Shown here: positions 42,450-53,490 of the stretch, piece by piece | Layout of the letters: each line of letters opens with the position of its first letter | How positions within the stretch are numbered: the stretch's first letter is position 1 | Assembly: GCF_029784135.1 (NCBI RefSeq) | Contig: NC_073746.1 | Coordinates: 247,637,307-247,701,306 of the forward strand | Direction of reading: 5' to 3' | From: Toxorhynchites rutilus septentrionalis | Taxonomy: Eukaryota; Arthropoda; Insecta; Diptera; Culicidae | DNA: 64,000 nucleotides | The notes under the pieces: model-generated | Seen by the model: only the letters and a program-made list of their open reading frames with translations | Database searches by the model: none | What the model was told of the DNA's origin: nothing | Made by a program: the position numbers and the translations under genes

Positions 42450-43195
42450 TTGATGAGTCTGAGCCTAGGGGCACGGGCACGGATAGGAAATGGAAAGTGC
42501 ATTCGAGGGATTGAAGCGGGCTTCTGAGGAAGAAATACTTATATTAAGATCGCGACTACTCAAGCTATCATAATCTGATATTCGTGAGTATATCCTTCCT
42601 CTGAATCAGAAGCCAATTAAATTCTTTATTTGCATATTTTCACATTACCAACAACATCGATATCATGATATCCTGGACCAACATTACATGAATTATTAGT
42701 AGCAAGACCTACACGATAAAACGTGAATTGAACACGAATTGATTGAACAACATGCAATACAACAACTGATAAATGCCTATTACCGGCAAATGGAAAATAA
42801 TTCATAATACGCATCGATTAACTTTAGAGGCGAATGAACTGCAAAGATTAAAGCCTCTTAAAAACAAAGAATCAATCAATCATCGATTAACATTATGAAT
42901 TAACTCCCGAATTTAGGCAGAAAGGTTGCTCGTTTCGTCAGCGAGAAAAGCGAGAGGTTAGTGCAATCGTGAAAACATACCCATTCTAATCATCAAATTG
43001 TTTAACTTTTTTACTATATTTTCTGTTCTTGTTTCAAGCAAAAAAAATGCTGGATAAATTTCCTGTCTAATGATTTACAACACAACATATGTCACAATAA
43101 CCATTTTGAGTAATATGCGTTTGGAAACTCTTAATGAATCGTTACATTTTTCGTAGAGTGACCCCCCTATATAGAAATCAAAGGCATAGTCCTAT
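42450..43195. other. Insertion inside unit 4 of the array
   Basis: This begins with GAGCCTAGGGGCACGGGCAC, the reverse complement of the motif at 2587-2605, and ends CATAGTCCTATGTCA, like the CCTACGTCA motif at 2054 and 2572. It therefore looks like a member of the unclassified family at 2041-2600. It carries the LINE fragment at 42626-42745. Confidence 0.5.
42626..42745 (-). pseudogene. LINE ORF2 zinc-knuckle fragment
   Basis: The minus-strand frame reads FTFYRVGLATNNSCNVGPGY then HDIDVVG. This aligns by eye with LYRIGLAANNLCDCGDGYHD then IEHVVW in the LINE at 27674-29024. The second cysteine is lost. It is a small coding scrap of the same or a closely related LINE, without a recognisable tail or target duplication. 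Confidence 0.65.
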
Positions 43196-43442
43196 GTCAA
43201 AAGCGCTATATCGGTTATTTCAAGAGATACAAAAATACTTTGTTCTATAAAGTTGCTCTCAATAACTGGGGCTACAACATTGTTGAACTATGTTTACCTC
43301 TATCTATAAAGATAAAAAAGTTAGATTTCTTATTTCATCGAAAATTTTGGTCACCCTATTTGATAACATAAAAATGAGCGCTCTATCTCATGCAACAACA
43401 TTGTCGAAGTCAGTTTTTGTCTAGAGAATAACTGTCGAGCTG

Positions 43443-45376
43443 GTATTTACTTTCCTTCCCATGCAAACTGGAGACTTAAAACGTAGTCATAATATACTTG
43501 TTTCACAGGATCAACTTCAAATAGCTGAAAATTCATCCACGGAAATAGATAACTACCCAATATTTACACAAGATGAAATGTGCAACCCTAGCCATCGACA
43601 ACAAAGAAAGGACCCCTTTTGCAATGGTCCGAATCAAATCAAGCCTCACCTAAGCTAAAATATATTTCAGGCTGATGGTCGCATAAATTGATCGTAACAA
43701 TAATAGTTTTATTGATATTGCTCTGGCAATTTGTACGAACTCTCACAGTTATGCATATATCCAGCGGTCAGGACGAGGCGGAACCCGTGAACCGGGCTAC
43801 CAACCTGCACATTTCCATTACTGCTAGACGTTCCAGCTGTCAATCTGATCTCTTCGTAGTGATAAATTCGCACAAATTATGATCCAGACGGAATGGGTTT
43901 CCGCACAGCCCGGTGGCAGCCGCAGATGCCTGTCCGACCAGACAACCGGTGGCCTTCTGAACAACTCGTTCGCGACACCGCTAACGACGACTTCATCGAT
44001 TGTTGCAAATTTGTCTATGTCTTAATTGCTGCCGGTCGGTGGCGAATTGATCAGACCGTTCATTGGGGGCTTACCCGGTTAATTAACAAGTGTAGTTTGA
44101 AAAATTTAGATAAAAATGGTTATTTATGGTTGATTGATTAACGCTGAAGCTGTCGTTGATATTACTATTGGAACAAATAATGGAACTAATGATTTAGGCG
44201 AAAACAATCACTATCGATCAACAACTAACGCCAACGTTGTCTATTAATTCAATCGCAGGCTTACTAATGCCACCTGTAACCTTGCTATCGTGAAGATCCA
44301 ATTATCAACGAATCTGTGGGCACCACGAGTGGTAGGCACTATTTGCACCCCACTCAGTCCTCGGGCCTCAAAGCGAGTAAACCTCAAACTCTTCATGAGT
44401 AGAATAACCGGCGCGTGACTTTTCGACATTATGCCAGGAAATACTGCTTCCTGTCGTCTCAATTAATTTGGCTTTAATTTGCGTGGGCAAACATGATTTT
44501 GAACGATCAAAACCAGTCGAATGGGAGACTGAGAAGGTAGGTAGCTGACTCAAACCAATATCTAAAACTGCTTCAACTATGTTTGAGGGCCAAAATTTAG
44601 TGAAATAAAACCGAGTGACGGTATAGTTCAAAAATGACGCCAGCTCCTTATATCTGGGATTTACTCATAGCACCCATTTGTCAATACTGGGATATGACCA
44701 AATATGATGACCCAACGTTCGATGTTGAATTTTCGCTCCCACGCACCGCTCAACAACGAACGCCAACCGATCGGCCGAAAAGTCGAGGAGGGAAGTCTGA
44801 ACAAATTAAACTAATTTGGCGCCATTATTGACATGTTGGCCGCTAAACTGTGCTTGTTTTGGGGCTAGCGTTTGAAAAGCTCCATGTCGAGTGCACTCAG
44901 CCGAAACCAGGCATAGAGTGAGAGGACGATCGTTAGACGTAAAAAATGAACCCCAACGCCTTCGCCCTCGCGCGCTTTGGTTGAATACATTTATTTATTT
45001 ATTCTCAGCTGCTTCGACACACGCGAGGGATCAAGTGTAGGTGTTTCCTGCAGCAGCCAAGCCGCACCACCGGTTGACGTTTCTTTTCCATTATTCAAAG
45101 TTGATTTTCATGTGCTTTGGCAGCTTTTTTCTGTCTCTAATTTATTGTGCGTTGTTTGGTCTCGTTTCCGAATGCCATTTAAATATGGGCGGCACGTGAA
45201 ACCTGAAGCGAAGAGCTGACTGCGAGCAATAAATTTTGTATTTTGAATCATTCGGGGAAGCTGGGAGTGATTTCGATCCGAAATCATGAGTGATGTAATG
45301 ATGTAGATGGTCGCAGGAAATAAAATTTATTTGAAGTTGAAAAGGTATTTTATGTTTCAATATTATCCTCAAACCA
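43443..45376. other. Mostly unique DNA, possible regulatory region, no supported gene
   Basis: Balanced-composition sequence without repeat ends. Short frames on both strands (43893-44141, 44244-44462 and 44368-44631, for example) lack domains. Part of 43750-44100 and 44640-44830 is GC-richer, fitting host non-coding DNA. Confidence 0.3.
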
Positions 45377-45377
45377 A

Positions 45378-45886
45378 TATGCCGTTCTGAATCACATTCC
45401 GGACAACATCATATTTCGGATACTTTGTTCTTATATCTTGAAATGCTTAATGTACTAATGACATAACTATAAAATTAATATCACAATTGCTTCTTTAGAG
45501 TAATCCCTTGGTTTCACTATCATTTCATATGAGAACTACATTTGAATATTAACATAATCGGCAAAAATCTGACAACACTACTCATAATCGTTTGTGTTTG
45601 ACGTTTGCTTAGCGTAAGAACGTAGAATTTACCCGTTCATAAATATTCGAATTTCTCCCGTGTGCCATCAGTTTTCATCATCGTTAACAGTTTACTGAGA
45701 TTGCATGGTAAATGTTTCGCTGATTTTTTTATGTTTTCAATCAAATAGGTTCCAAAGTAGAAAGCTTAAATGCATATTGAATTAATGTATTGAAAATATC
45801 AACCAAATAATACCTGTGCATAAAGTTTAGATCTGTTTTCTGCATCATATGCTTTAAGCGTCTGAAATATGATTCAGAACGGTATT
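45378..45886. mobile_element. Miniature element with ACCGTTCTGAATCA ends
   Basis: ATGCCGTTCTGAATCACATT at the left and TGATTCAGAACGGTATT at the right form imperfect inverted repeats around a 470-bp non-coding core. The exact duplication (TA is possible) is unclear. Confidence 0.7.
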
Positions 45887-45970
45887 AGATTGGAGAAATA
45901 GAAATCCATTATTTTGAATGTCGATTAAACCACAGAACTAATGCTAGATGACCGGCATGTTAGTAGTTGT

Positions 45971-46455
45971 CAGGGCCCGAAATCTTCCAAGGTGAAAAAT
46001 GAAGACTGACTCCATTCTCAGTAGCTTCGCTTCGACTAGAACTGATTCGGCAGTTGCCGTCAACAAAAAGTGAATTGACTAGCGTTGACTGGCGAGGATG
46101 ACTGATGAACTAGTCCAGTCAGTGGTTATGCTAACTGACTCGACTAATGAATACAAATCTGCTCACCTGTCAAACCACGTTGAACTAAAACATCGATGCA
46201 TGCATACATGATACATGGGGTAGAGAGAGAGGAACGAATTTTGGGGGAAGTGACTTCAAAATCCAATGAAGACAATTTGACTGGGAAGAATGAAATGAGA
46301 TAGTCGAGTCGTAGAGGGGGAAAGTGACTAAACGCCCGACTGGCTGTTTAGTCGTTATGGCGTAGAAACTGCGTGAAGAAGTCATTTCCGACTGAATACG
46401 GATATAGTCAGTCAGATAGTAATGTGACTATCCTCAGTTGACTATGACTATGCCG
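45971..46455. mobile_element. hAT-type non-autonomous element, family with GACT-rich ends, copy 1
   Basis: Starts CAGGGCCCGAAATCTTCC and ends TCAGTTGACTATGACTATG with the last bases degraded. It is inverted relative to the better copy at 62686-63533. The subterminal regions are packed with TGACT/AGTCA. The 8-bp duplication is not clear because the right end is damaged. Confidence 0.75.
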
Positions 46456-46459
46456 AGTT

Positions 46460-47490
46460 GTAGCATCGCTAAAGAGCTAAAGATCGACCAGAAGAAGGTT
46501 TAAACTATTTGCACAAAGCTGGATTCAAGAAGAAGCTCGATGTTTGGGTGCCACACATATAAACACCAAGTAAACATGATAGATCGAATTTCCATCTGTG
46601 AAGTCTTGCCCAAACGGGATTAAATCGACCCTTTTCTTAAACGGTAACTAGGAATGGGAAATGGGCCACATTTGACCATATTGTGTGAAAACGATCGTGG
46701 TCAAAGCGTGATGAAGCAGCTCAAACCATGGCCGAATCAGAACTAACGATCAGGAAAGTCCCACTGTGTGGGATTTCAAAGGAATAATTTATTATGAGTT
46801 GCTTTCGTATGACCAAACACTAAATTCAGATCTCTACTGCTATCAACTGTGCCATTTGAAGCTAGCGATTCACCTGAAACGGCCAGAATTGACCAACAGA
46901 AGAAGTGTTGTGTTCCATCAGGACAACGCAAGGCCACTCACGTCTGTAGTAACTCGTCAGAAACTCCGGAAGCTTGGCTGTTTAATACATCCATCATATA
47001 GTCCGGATCTGTAACGCATTGCAAAATTCTGATAAGAAATAGGGATCGGGAGAAATTTTTGAAAATCAATTACTACACCCAAACTAGCGTTGGCAGAAAA
47101 CGTTTCATCTTCGGCAGAAAGAAAAAATAAAATGAACAAATCTTTTTCAAGAGTTTTAAAATGCTTATATGTATGGTAGCAGACAATTTTTTTTTCTTAG
47201 ACTGAACATCAGCTTGGAATTGTACCCAAAAAAAAGTTAATGTGTGCTTATTTGCAATGTGTCTTTTGTTTCGCTCACTCATATTACTCTTATATTGCTA
47301 TAGCATATATATTATACAAATGCTATACCAGTATGGAAGAGTAGCACATTTTCTGTTATTTTCAAGCTGATTTAATGTAAGAAATCGGAATGCCAATACA
47401 TGTGCTAAAATTAATTGTGGCTGTAGAGTTTTTGTCAATAAGGACCATGACTTCTATGATAGAGGCATTATGAAGTTACCTTTAAAATGT
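46460..47490 (+). pseudogene. Heavily decayed DD34D mariner transposase
   Basis: Scattered frames match the mariner at 30835-32122: KKKLDVWVPHI (46530-46560), a damaged TGDEKW region near 46650, IIYYELLSYDQTLNSDLYCY, VVFHQDNARPLTSVVTRQKL (second aspartate) and HPSYSPDL (46985-47010). After 400 unrelated bases, FVNKDHDFYDRGIMKLPLK (about 47420-47480) is the C-terminal block. Stops, frameshifts and the internal interruption at 47015-47410 make it a fossil, clearly older than the 31-kb mariner. No inverted repeats found. Confidence 0.8.
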
Positions 47491-47850
47491 CAGAATAACA
47501 TCTTAAATAACATAAACATCTTCAATTAAATTTCGAATTTCACACAAAAATCATGGATTTGTGTTCCCCCAATCTGATATTTCTGTGTATGGGTATCAAA
47601 TGAGTTTGAGGTGGTTAATCTCGTTAGTTGAGATCCTGAATGGTTCTTTGTCAAACGAATGCTAATCCTTCTCATTTTCATGTGATGAATGTATTGAGTC
47701 GAATGAAAACAATTATTTCTTATGTAACTTTTGAAAAGGACCTATCTACATTGATCGATACTCGTCATCAACATTCTTTTTCGTTGATAACTTTGCGATG
47801 AGGGCGTTTCCTGATGTGTTCGAAGATCAGGAGTGTAAGAGGTAACCTCG
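47491..47850. other. No recognised feature
   Basis: AT-rich DNA; nothing supported. Confidence 0.35.
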
Positions 47851-47870
47851 TTTATCAAGCTATGTGTGAA

Positions 47871-48019
47871 GACGATCTGGCGTAGCAGTAAAATCCGTAT
47901 CTCTCACGCTAAAGATCACGAGTTCTATTCTCGCTCCCGACATTTTTTCCAAAAATGGAAATAAAGTGACGAACCAGCAACATGTGTGTTGAAAGTCACT
48001 ATAATACAGATAAAAAAAA
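47871..48019 (+). mobile_element. tRNA-derived SINE, family 2
   Basis: The head resembles a tRNA with an A box (CTGGCGTAGCAGT) and a B box (GAGTTCTATTC). The body ends in an A-rich tail (48012-48019). The flanks TTATCAAGCTATGTGTGA (about 47852) and TATCATGCTGTGTATCA (about 48020) look like a diverged target duplication. Different family from the SINE at 38704. Confidence 0.7.
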
Positions 48020-48571
48020 TATCATGCTGTGTATCAAAACTGGCGCCAAATCTGTCTGCAAGACCATGGTTATCGAAAGAGAAAGTTAATGAAGAAAATC
48101 AATCAGTGTAGATAAGTCCTCTTCAAAAGTTACGCGAGGATTCATTTTTACAACCTCGGCTTTCCGCATTGAAGCGTGATTTCGGTGCATTTACCGTCAT
48201 ATAAACAACGCATACACAGAGCAGGTGATGGGAGAGCATTGTCTAATGCTCCTTACTCATGTGTTAGCGTCACACTCTCGCAGTAATGCGGGAAGCGCAA
48301 GAGTGACAGAAAAAACATAATCACTCTCGCAAAACCTGTTGTTTCTCTCAAACCATCTATTCCTCTGTTTCTCTCTGAATATAAACCAAAGCATCGAAGG
48401 TATCAAATAACAGCATGACGAACGGCTTGAATGAAGATGCGGTTATTCAAACGTATGGAAGGGATAGTGTGAGAAGAAATCTATATGAACGAAACATATC
48501 CATTTGTCAAAGCAGCTAATGAGCCCGCGATATTCATGTGAAGAGAAGTGTTGTTGAGCATGACTAATAGT
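48020..48571. other. Unique DNA then dispersed repeat flanking the hAT
   Basis: 48380-48571 is the left part of the dispersed repeat also found intact at 4450-4690. 48160-48370 contains a CACTCTCGCA / GCGAGAGTG-type small inverted repeat. No gene. Confidence 0.5.
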
Positions 48572-49200
48572 TAGGGTTACCATCTGTCCTGATTTAGCAG
48601 GACATGTCCTTAATTTGAGATGCGTTTGGGGCGCCCTGATTTATTTTCCATATTCCAGCATTTGTCCTGATTTTTATAAGAAATTCAATTTTGTTGACGA
48701 ACCATAATCAGGGCCTTACAATTTCGCTTCAATTAACACATCCTCACTCACTAATCAGCCTATCACCTTTCAATTTGCTGCAGACTCATGCAGGCTAAAA
48801 TAATGATACCCTCTCTACACGTGCAATAAAAAGAATATCACTTCACCTCTGAACAGTCTTGTTTTGTTTCACGTTTATTTGTTTCATTCTTCACACTGAA
48901 GCGAAATAATCAAGCCGTTGAATGAAAATGAGAGAGTCACATATCTAATGAAAGTGTCCTAAATCCTAATGAATATTTCGTTTGAGTTCGAACCGTATTC
49001 ACTGAAAGTAATGAAAATGTCGATACGGAAGGATTAGCAGTATGCCAGCGTGCATAATCGGTTACTGGCGTTATAAGACTAATATGCCCTCATATGCAAT
49101 TTTTTTTTGGAAAGACAGTCCGGGAAAGTCCAGTTTGGAGAAATGAAATCGAATGAAACATTCAATTGAAAGCAACGGCCGTTCTTTCACATGTGAAATT

Positions 49201-49498
49201 GAAACTGACATATCTTCTTCTTAATTGGCACTCACGTTCCTGAAGGAACTTCGCCGTCTCAACGTAGTATTACTTGCGTCATTTTTATTAGTACTTAGTT
49301 GCGATTTCTATGCCGAATAACACGCCCTGAATGCATTCGGAGTGACAAGCTCTAGAATACGCATGACCACAGTGCAAATCGGAGGAAATTTCTTTGACGA
49401 AAAATTTCCCCGACCAGAACGGGAATCGAATCCGAACCCCCGGCATGTTAGGTGTGACGCTAACCACTCGGCCACGGGAGCACACGAAACTGACATAT
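49201..49498 (-). mobile_element. tRNA-derived SINE family 1, complete copy with 13-bp duplication
   Basis: The SINE body 49214-49485 is on the minus strand, with its tail (TTCTTCTT) on the left and tRNA-like head (B box GAATCGAATCC and A box CCACTCGGCCAC in complement) on the right. GAAACTGACATAT is duplicated at 49201-49213 and 49486-49498. The overlapping open frames are incidental. Confidence 0.94.
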
Positions 49499-49626
49499 AT
49501 TCCATTCAAATAATAGTGTTTGCGTTAAGAATGAAATTGAAGAATTAATGTGTCAGTGTGAGTAGAGAATACTCACAATCGAAAATTATTTTGGCTAAAA
49601 AGATTTTTTTTTGTGAATTTTGTTTT

Positions 49627-50255
49627 TGAGTACAAACTTTTTAACGTAGGATTACGTTTATCGGGAACATGTTGGGGTACAAAGTGAGAAACGAAAAATC
49701 TACCGCATCGCGAAAATTGTCCAATTTCAAGCGCTCATCGCTTAGTCATTTTCTGATGAATTTTCGAGCTATATGCATCATTCGATTTAGGCATTTAATA
49801 CAATGAAGAATGTTATATATTTAATGAAACTAACAAAATTATAATTGAAAAAAGTCAAGCATTAACTACACGAAATCCCGCATTCTGATTGGTCAATTGG
49901 CACGAGCAATTTGTGCTCCTCAAGTTGCTCATTTAATATGAAACGGGATTGTGCAATGAATTATGCGTTTGATTTGATTTTCTACTGTAACAAATCCCAC
50001 TTTTTGCGTTTTGGACCAGCTTTCTCTTCCCCAGTTATCATCTTATTTCCCTTCGGCATCTTTTATCGACACCATACAGCGACTAACCATCATCCTTCTG
50101 CCATCATCGTTCCATTGTACCACTGGTGGAGTGAAAAAACAATATTCAACAATCAAACTAAACGCTCCTTTTCAGGGCCATCAAATTGTTATTAAAGTGT
50201 TTGATAATGGAACTTCTCAACAAACATATCCAGAATCAATTGGCTTAACGTAATC
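49627..50255. mobile_element. Putative element with ACGTAGGATTACG ends
   Basis: TTTAACGTAGGATTACG (49629) and TAACGTAATCCTACTT (50246) form short inverted ends around about 600 bp. The frame inside (49911-50195) has no domain. The family and duplication are uncertain. Confidence 0.45.
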
Positions 50256-50324
50256 CTACTTCATATGCGGTAGTTGCTCGGACACACCCCTCCTGTAACT
50301 TTTTAATGTTGACTAAAATTTTTC

Positions 50325-50428
50325 AATGGCTAAACGGAAGTGTTTTATTAACATCGAATTGCGCCGAAAGTACCTTTGTCTCAATGAAAATCGTAATGAT
50401 TATGAAATTGAGTGTCGGTGGTCAATAG
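50325..50428 (+). pseudogene. hAT transposase N-terminal (BED-type) exon remnant
   Basis: An ATG frame begins MAKRKCFINIELRRKY and continues to YEIECRWSIAV. This has the shape of insect hAT proteins that begin KRKC-F and later carry an EC..C..SI zinc-finger segment; here the second cysteine is lost. A GTATGT donor-like site follows at about 50429. No clear catalytic domain is found in the rest of the element, so the enzyme is deleted. The position inside a hAT-type element supports the call. Confidence 0.5.
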
Positions 50429-51009
50429 CGGTATGTGCATCTTGTTATTTTGTTGAAATAGAAGTTTCAAATCCACAATGAACCATTGCAGGTGAATCTG
50501 CATATCCAAATACCGAAACATTGCAAGAATATTCAATTGTAATACACTTCCAAATCCATGTTGAATTATGTGATGTAAAAATCACATCGCTCAGAAGATT
50601 TGAACAGCAGAAGGAATTCCTGCGTTCCGTGCATCATAACAGTTTAAAATCCATGGACTGTCTTCGGCACTATCGCGCATGATATTTAATGACGCGGAAA
50701 CTCTCAAAAAATCTCCTGTTTTTGTACAGACCAGAAGCCATCAGCTCCTGAGTATTTCACCGTATGGATCGTCCGAGAAATACGTTAAACAAACAGATTT
50801 AAGTACTTTAGTCTCTTGAAGTGCAAATTACATACAACGTGTTTTTATTTACTTATATCTCAAAAGAATGATGATGGTTTGGTCATAATGGTTGCTGTGA
50901 CAGGTGTCCTGATTTTCAACTTCGACCAGGTATCCCTACTAATCGTAATTGTTCGTTCCAATTCAAATGAATAAATTGATTATTTTCTGCACTTTTTCTC
51001 CAACAAAAG

Positions 51010-51200
51010 TTGATTGGGTTATGTATATCAAATTAATGGACTTATGTTGGAGAACATACTACATTATGAGCCAACATAAATCCAAGAAAGTCGTCGCCAC
51101 AAAATGATCGACTATGTATTTTATGCAACCTCCTCGATATCATTATCTAATGAAATGATTTGACTAATAGAAGCATCTTGTACATCTTGAAAACATCAAA
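51010..51200. repeat. Dispersed repeat related to 16735-16935
   Basis: Shares CGCCACAAAATG, CGACTATGT, AATGAAATGATTTGACTAAT and flanking order with the interior of the pogo-type element at 16398-17872. No ends preserved. Confidence 0.65.
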
Positions 51201-51520
51201 ACAATGCAAAAATAAGTAAAAACAAACATTTTTAATTCAACATTTTCATCGTGAATAAACATAATAAAATTACAGATAAAGTACAAAAAGCTAATAATGT
51301 TGCTAAGAGATACTAAAAATCCAGTTTAATATTCAGTGAGTTCAGTGTTTCAATGTCGCTCTAGACAGCGAGCAATCAACAATACATGTTATATTTGCGA
51401 GTTAATTAGAAAATCTGCTCAAATTGCCATTTCGCGAAACGTTCGCGCCCCATACTCTCATTTTTTTTCGGCCCGCGTGACTTGATCATAACTCCTCTTT
51501 GAAACATACAAAATTGAACA
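51201..51520. other. No recognised feature
   Basis: AT-rich DNA. Confidence 0.35.
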
Positions 51521-51686
51521 ATTTTAACGCCTTATGGTATTATTAGCAACTAGAGACTTGGGCCTTTTCAACAACCCAAACTCGTTTTGATTACTTGTGC
51601 CTTTCATGAAGAAAAATCTATTTACATTCAATAGTTGCGTGAAAATACCCAAAATCGGACAAACCCACATCATTTACATCTCGTAC
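51521..51686 (-). mobile_element. Solo left end of the 10.1-kb element family
   Basis: Reverse complement of about 10111-10280: GGGTTTGTCCGATTTTGGGT, TTTTCACGCAACTA, AAGTCTCTAGTTG and ACCATAAGGCGT are all shared. The rest of the element is absent. Confidence 0.8.
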
Positions 51687-51689
51687 TTC

Positions 51690-52130
51690 TCCCTGAAACA
51701 CTCAATGTGATCTTTTCAATCCGCAACGGGATCTAGTTTATTCACAGTTTTTAATTCAACGCCTGCTCAACAGCTTTCAGCTCTAGCAGTGCGAGTTAAG
51801 CTGCCGGAATTGAAACCTCCATCATTCAGTGGAAATTTGCGAGATCATTCAGGTTATCATTCAGGGATGCTTTCCGAATCTTATCATTGAGAACAGCCAA
51901 CTTTCTGACATTGACAGATTCACGTATGATCATCCTGTACAAGAGTAACACATAAATAAACATTTAACAAATTACCTACAATTCATTCTTTTGTAGCTTG
52001 GATATTCAAAAGCACATTAGTTCTTCGCAGAAAAAAAAGGTTTTAATCTGTATTTATTCACAAAATTTTCATTTTACGCTATAATTATTTCACACACTGT
52101 AGTGTAGTGGCCTGGGAAATAGTAATGTAT
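51690..52130. other. No recognised feature
   Basis: No supported frame or repeat. Confidence 0.35.
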
Positions 52131-52139
52131 TTGTCAATT

Positions 52140-52925
52140 TTCGTTGTCATATGACCAATTTAAATATCGACTGATTTTTTTGAAGGGGCGTATTAAAAAA
52201 AATCATCTTTCTTTTAAAAATCGTATCTCAAAACCCAAATGTCTGATAAAAATACGATGTTTGACAAAGTTGTCGGAAAATTCAATGAACTATTTAGAAA
52301 AAAAAGACATTTTAAATGCACTATTCAAAAAAACTTAATCCAAAATTGAATATAATTTTAACAACTTTTATATCTCACAACAGACCCAACCCTCTTTATT
52401 TTTATTGGAAAACACTTCGAATTCAACGAAGTTTGACGTACAGCGTTGCCGTGTCAGACTCACCAAAATAGGGATATGAATTTTTGAAAATTTATTAAAT
52501 TTCAATACTTTGTGAAATCGTAACCACTTAAGAGAAATAACATGAAAAATAGGATCAAATGCTCAAATGCTGAATAAAAAAAATGGGGGTATGGGGGCTG
52601 CCATACAAATGAAACACAAATTTCTGCATTACTCGAGAATTAATCAAGCAAACGAAACCAAATTTGACACGTGAATGTTTTAGGGTGCAATAAATGTTTT
52701 TACGGTGGTTATAGACTCCTCTTCCCTCTCTTAGGGGGGTTTGCTGTTTTTTGGTCGATTTGGCATGGAATTGCTCTATAAAACAATATGTGAAATACAA
52801 ACATACTCAGGCTGTAGATGTATCCAAGTTAAAATCATTTACTTTTCAAAAAACCCTCAAATCGACTCACCGCAATTCTTGCTCAAACATAGCCAGCTAA
52901 ATGGTGGTCACCTAATATTATACAC
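52140..52925. repeat. AT-rich dispersed repeat with GGGGGCTGCCATACAAATG motif
   Basis: The segment around 52580-52740 (TATGGGGGCTGCCATACAAA, CTCGAGAATTAATCAAGCAA, a T/C-rich then GGGGGG block) has the look of a high-copy mosquito repeat as I remember it. No coding frame is supported. Boundaries not defined. Confidence 0.4.
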
Positions 52926-53455
52926 AAAGTCACCGGCGAGGAAACGATGACGTAAATCTACGCCACCGCACTTCATTTGCTCCGGATTGTAGCGTCGAGG
53001 GCTTGCATTTCGAAAAAGGTCGTCCACTTTTTCGACATTGCTTGCCTAGCCTATATCAACCCCCGCACAAGAGCACTGGAGGAAGACAACAAACTTCACG
53101 GAACGAAGAGAAAAAAACGCACGCGTCGTCGTGTGCGCTGACAAAAACTCTGTCCGTCCGTTCATTCATAATTTTGTAACACGCGTATTCGTTTATAGAT
53201 AATTTTTTTTACCTTCAGCTCAACCTGGCAGCGGATAAGCGGGTGATGCTGTGCGTGTGGGGGAGAATGACAGCGGATCACCGAGATTTACTCCTCCACT
53301 CGATTTTTATGAATGAACTCACTTCTTTGGAGTGTTGATACAGCTAATACTGTTAAGCCCCACGCCTAACCTTTGAATCGATATTGAATATTAATTTATT
53401 ATTTGTGATTTGCGGGTGGCGGGCAAGTGGAGGTATTATAATGACATATTCAAAT

Positions 53456-53490
<35 letters not shown>

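Larger units (their letters stand above)
40750..43442. repeat. Four-unit palindromic repeat array
   Basis: Two direct units (about 40762-41225 and 41285-41760) are followed by two inverted units (about 41865-42150 and 42185-42450 plus 43195-43442). The outermost sequence AGCTCGACAGTTATTCTCTA at 40751 recurs inverted at 43423-43442. Each unit has GACAAAAACTG, a TATAGATAGAGRTAAA block, TAACCGATATAG, TTGCGATGCAGAACTTGTC and TCTTTCTGGGGCAAACATA. Unit 4 is interrupted at about 42450-43195 by unrelated DNA. There is no coding capacity. Confidence 0.8.
48564..50946 (+). mobile_element. 2.4-kb hAT element with 8-bp duplication and known empty site
   Basis: The element 48572-50938 starts TAGGGTTACCATCTGTCC and ends GACCAGGTATCCCTA. 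The flanking octamers CTAATAGT (48564-48571) and CTAATCGT (50939-50946) differ at one position, and the repeat at 4450-4690 shows the unoccupied site. GTCCTGATTT motifs repeat inside both ends. It contains a SINE (49214-49485), a probable smaller element (about 49627-50255) and a relic N-terminal exon of a hAT transposase. Confidence 0.88.

Noticed and set aside
49308..49509. Coding frames over the SINE at 49214-49485
   Set aside because: They are frames through a tRNA-derived SINE; the same peptide arises from the 38704 copy.
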